DNA of 7,913 nt from Bacillota bacterium (GTDB lineage: Bacteria; Bacillota; Desulfotomaculia; Desulfotomaculales; JAJYZD01). The stretch is from positions 1 through 7,913 of the forward strand of contig JAJYZD010000177.1 of NCBI GenBank assembly GCA_021800315.1, read 5' to 3'. Below are positions 7,101 to 7,913 of this stretch, piece by piece. Position numbers and translations under genes: made by a program. Numbering within the stretch: position 1 is the stretch's first letter; each line of letters opens with the position of its first letter. The notes beneath the pieces are model-generated. The model ran no database searches and was not told the DNA's origin. It saw only the letters and a list, made by a program, of their open reading frames with translations.

Positions 7101-7482
7101 ACCCTTCGTTGTGAAAGGCGCCCAGAATCACTGAATAGTTGTTATGGTTCCGCAGGGCAACCGGCTTGGCGGAGGGCCCCGCTTCGTTGCGCTCGGTCTT
7201 GTAAAAACCCAGCACGTAGGAGCGCAGGCTACGCTCCCTGGTCTCCGCCCCCGCCGCCTTGTTGTACGTGATGCGCTGAGGGGGAATCAGGAGGGTGGTG
7301 ACGGCGTCCACCAGGGTGGACTTCCCGGAACCGATGTCTCCGGTGAGCAGAGCGTTGTTGCCGTCGAGCTTGAGCGTCCAGACCCTGCCGTCGAAGGTGC
7401 CCCAATTGTAGACCTCCAGCCGGTGCAGACGGTAGCCGGCCAGGGCGTCGTGCTCGGCGAAATCGAAGCTGATATTCTTCAT
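4114..7482 (-). CDS. jetC: Wadjet type I SMC-like ATPase JetC
   Basis: Motor ATPase of the Wadjet complex, a MukB/SMC-like protein that dimerises and, with JetA (kleisin-like) and JetB, extrudes DNA loops so that small closed circles are recognised and handed to JetD. The 1122 residues are full length for the family. The N-terminal head has Walker A GDIGSGKST (48-56, K54). A first coiled coil lies at about 300-455. A central hinge region at about 460-625 carries the conserved block LTRAGQVKGG then RHEKDDR (from 592). Long second coiled-coil segments follow at about 630-960. The C-terminal head has the ABC signature SGGQKE (1010-1015), Walker B FAVIDEAF (1044-1051, with D1048 and E1049) and a D-loop-like GRGSDES. 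No CxxC zinc hook exists, which separates it from Rad50/SbcC. The ATG at 7482 lies 14 nt after the jetB stop. A GGGAG abuts the ATG, an unusually short spacing that suggests coupling to jetB. All nucleotide-binding motifs are intact. Confidence 0.95.
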   Translation of the reverse strand: MKNISFDFAEHDALAGYRLHRLEVYNWGTFDGRVWTLKLDGNNALLTGDIGSGKSTLVDAVTTLLIPPQRITYNKAAGAETRERSLRSYVLGFYKTERNEAGPSAKPVALRNHNNYSVILGAFHNEGYRQDVTLAQVFWIKDNQGQPARFYVVADRALSIVGDFAGFGTNINDLKKRLRLVPGVELFENFLPYGAAFRRRLGIKDEQALELFNQTVSMKSVGNLTDFVREHMLEPYDVQTRVRALIEHFDDLNGAHAAILKAKEQIGRLTPLVADCDGHAALLEDLRSWRTCRDTLQPYFSFLKAELLEKWLSRLREGGERLEARVRELTGLLDEGREEQVRIRLAIAQNGGDRIEQIAAEIQAKQKEQEKRKNQADQYAGLARDLELPAARNTGAFVANQQRLAEMQNAFDNRKATLQNLLTEAGVALHQLKREREAIEAELASLRQRRSNIPQAQITVRTDMCCALGLPEEDMPFAGELLQVDEAQADWEGAAERLLHNFGLSLLVPDRHYALVAAWVDRTRLQGRLVYFRVWDGAGQVPDTLHPVSLVRKILIKPDSPFFAWLAGELGRRFDYACCDTLEEFRREKRALTRAGQVKGGGERHEKDDRHRLEDRSRYVLGWTNEGKISALEQQSQALESRIRSLSDRIGAAKTEQKDLDRHLQDLAKIGMYSDFADLDWKSVAIAIARLQDEKNTLEAASDLLQTLTRKLRDLETKLKDTEEKKKEAENKLAVNGVHRDQADKELAACRDAVAVLDPAQKEERFARLAELWALAMGGQTLTVESCDNREREMRTWLQDKIDAQNKRISTVRDRIIQAMGAYNAAYPLDTQEVDADIEAAQEYRLMLEKLEADDLPRFDARFKELLNENTIREVAGFQSQLFKEQQTIHERIEQINTSLIQIDYNPGRYIVLEAQITTDAEVRDFQQELRACTQGTLTGSVDDQYSEEKFLQVKSVIERFRGREGRADLDQRWTRKVTDVRNWFTFSASECWREGNAEYEHYTDAGGKSGGQKEKLAYTVLAASLAYQFGLEWGAVRSRSFRFAVIDEAFGRGSDESTRFALKLFRHLNLQLLIVTPLQKIHIIEPHVAAVGFVHNEDGGNSQLRNLTIEEYRAQRAARQS

Positions 7483-7496
7483 CTCCCGGACTATGC

Positions 7497-7913
7497 TTAT
7501 TCCGGATCCCCCCTTTCGCTGCCCATGTAACTGCGATATTCAACCAGGCGGCTTTCAAACTCACTCAGCCATTGGGCGTCAACGAAGGCCTTCAGGATGC
7601 GGCGCACTTCAAAGAGATTCTCCTGTCCGCGCAGGCGGCGCAGGAAGCCGATATCGCAGATCTTGTTCAAATGGGCGCCCACTTGGTCCATCATCCGGGC
7701 CTCGTTGGCGCCGGAGGGCAGAAACACGCGGACCATCTCCATCACCTGGTCCCGGGAGAGGATCAGGCGGGTATCGCCGCCCGTGGCATCGAACTCGGCC
7801 AGTTTCTTGCGCAGGAGGGCCAACAGCAGGCTCACCGGGAAGGAGAGTTGCCGTTTAGCCACCAGCCGGGGCAACGCGGACGTCCCGTCGTCAACGGGCC
7901 GACTGCGCAGCCA
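7497..7913 (-). CDS. jetB: Wadjet type I subunit JetB (DUF4194), N-terminus outside window
   Basis: Accessory subunit of the Wadjet SMC complex, comparable in role to MukE: a winged-helix protein bridging the JetA kleisin and the JetC heads. The frame is open to the right edge (it begins WLRSRPVDDGTSALPRLVAK), so 138 C-terminal residues are seen out of a family norm of roughly 200 or more. DUF4194 features present are LPRLVAKRQLSFPVSLLLAL, the acidic/basic helix SRDQVMEMVRVFLPS, and the winged-helix end GFLRRLRGQENLFEVRRILK followed by AFVDAQWL. A TTG at 7872-7874 could be mistaken for a start, but the sequence before it is family-like and in frame, so the true start lies beyond the window. 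The stop is TAA 7497-7499. In type I operons it follows jetA (DUF3375), expected just past the right edge on this strand. Confidence 0.9.
   Translation of the reverse strand, partial: WLRSRPVDDGTSALPRLVAKRQLSFPVSLLLALLRKKLAEFDATGGDTRLILSRDQVMEMVRVFLPSGANEARMMDQVGAHLNKICDIGFLRRLRGQENLFEVRRILKAFVDAQWLSEFESRLVEYRSYMGSERGDPE

Overview
The window looks like an accessory region of a bacterial chromosome. The coding sequence is GC-rich by eye, with Shine-Dalgarno-type sites and a TTG start. A DHA2-type drug exporter, an ISAzo13-type transposase scrap and a membrane-anchored SIMPL protein are together compatible with a GC-rich Firmicute of the Desulfotomaculum/Pelotomaculum/Moorella kind. That placement is an inference from gene content only and is tentative.

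Layout. On the + strand, positions 1-983 hold the C-terminal half of a 14-TM DHA2-family MFS exporter. Its recognisable homology begins near the left edge and it is broken by a one-base deletion close to its 3' end (about 871-876), so it is a pseudogene or a sequencing error. Directly behind its original stop codon lies a short, recognisable piece (about 993-1118) of an ISAzo13-family DDE transposase. A short gene-free stretch (1239-1460) with a possible promoter leads to the only apparently intact + strand gene, a 260-residue SIMPL/DUF541 protein (1461-2243) anchored by one N-terminal membrane helix. A strong hairpin follows it at 2330-2361.

Positions 2930-7913 on the - strand are filled by a tightly packed operon read from right to left: jetB (DUF4194, N-terminus beyond the right edge), jetC (SMC/MukB-like ATPase with intact Walker A, signature and Walker B motifs) and jetD (DUF3322 + DUF2220 with TOPRIM residues). 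This is a type I Wadjet anti-plasmid defence system. In this known family, JetABC forms an SMC-type DNA motor that extrudes DNA loops and JetD is the nuclease that cuts small circular DNA. The first gene, jetA (DUF3375), would be expected just beyond the right edge. jetB and jetC are 14 nt apart, and jetC and jetD overlap by ATGA, indicating one transcript with coupled translation.

Between the convergent SIMPL and jetD genes lie about 690 bp (2244-2929) that are not clearly coding. An open frame on the - strand (2408-2914) starts 15 nt after jetD. Its second half looks protein-like but matches no family I recognise. It is the only candidate here for something undescribed, and it may equally be gene debris. 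The debris on the left next to an intact defence operon on the right fits a defence-island or integration boundary.
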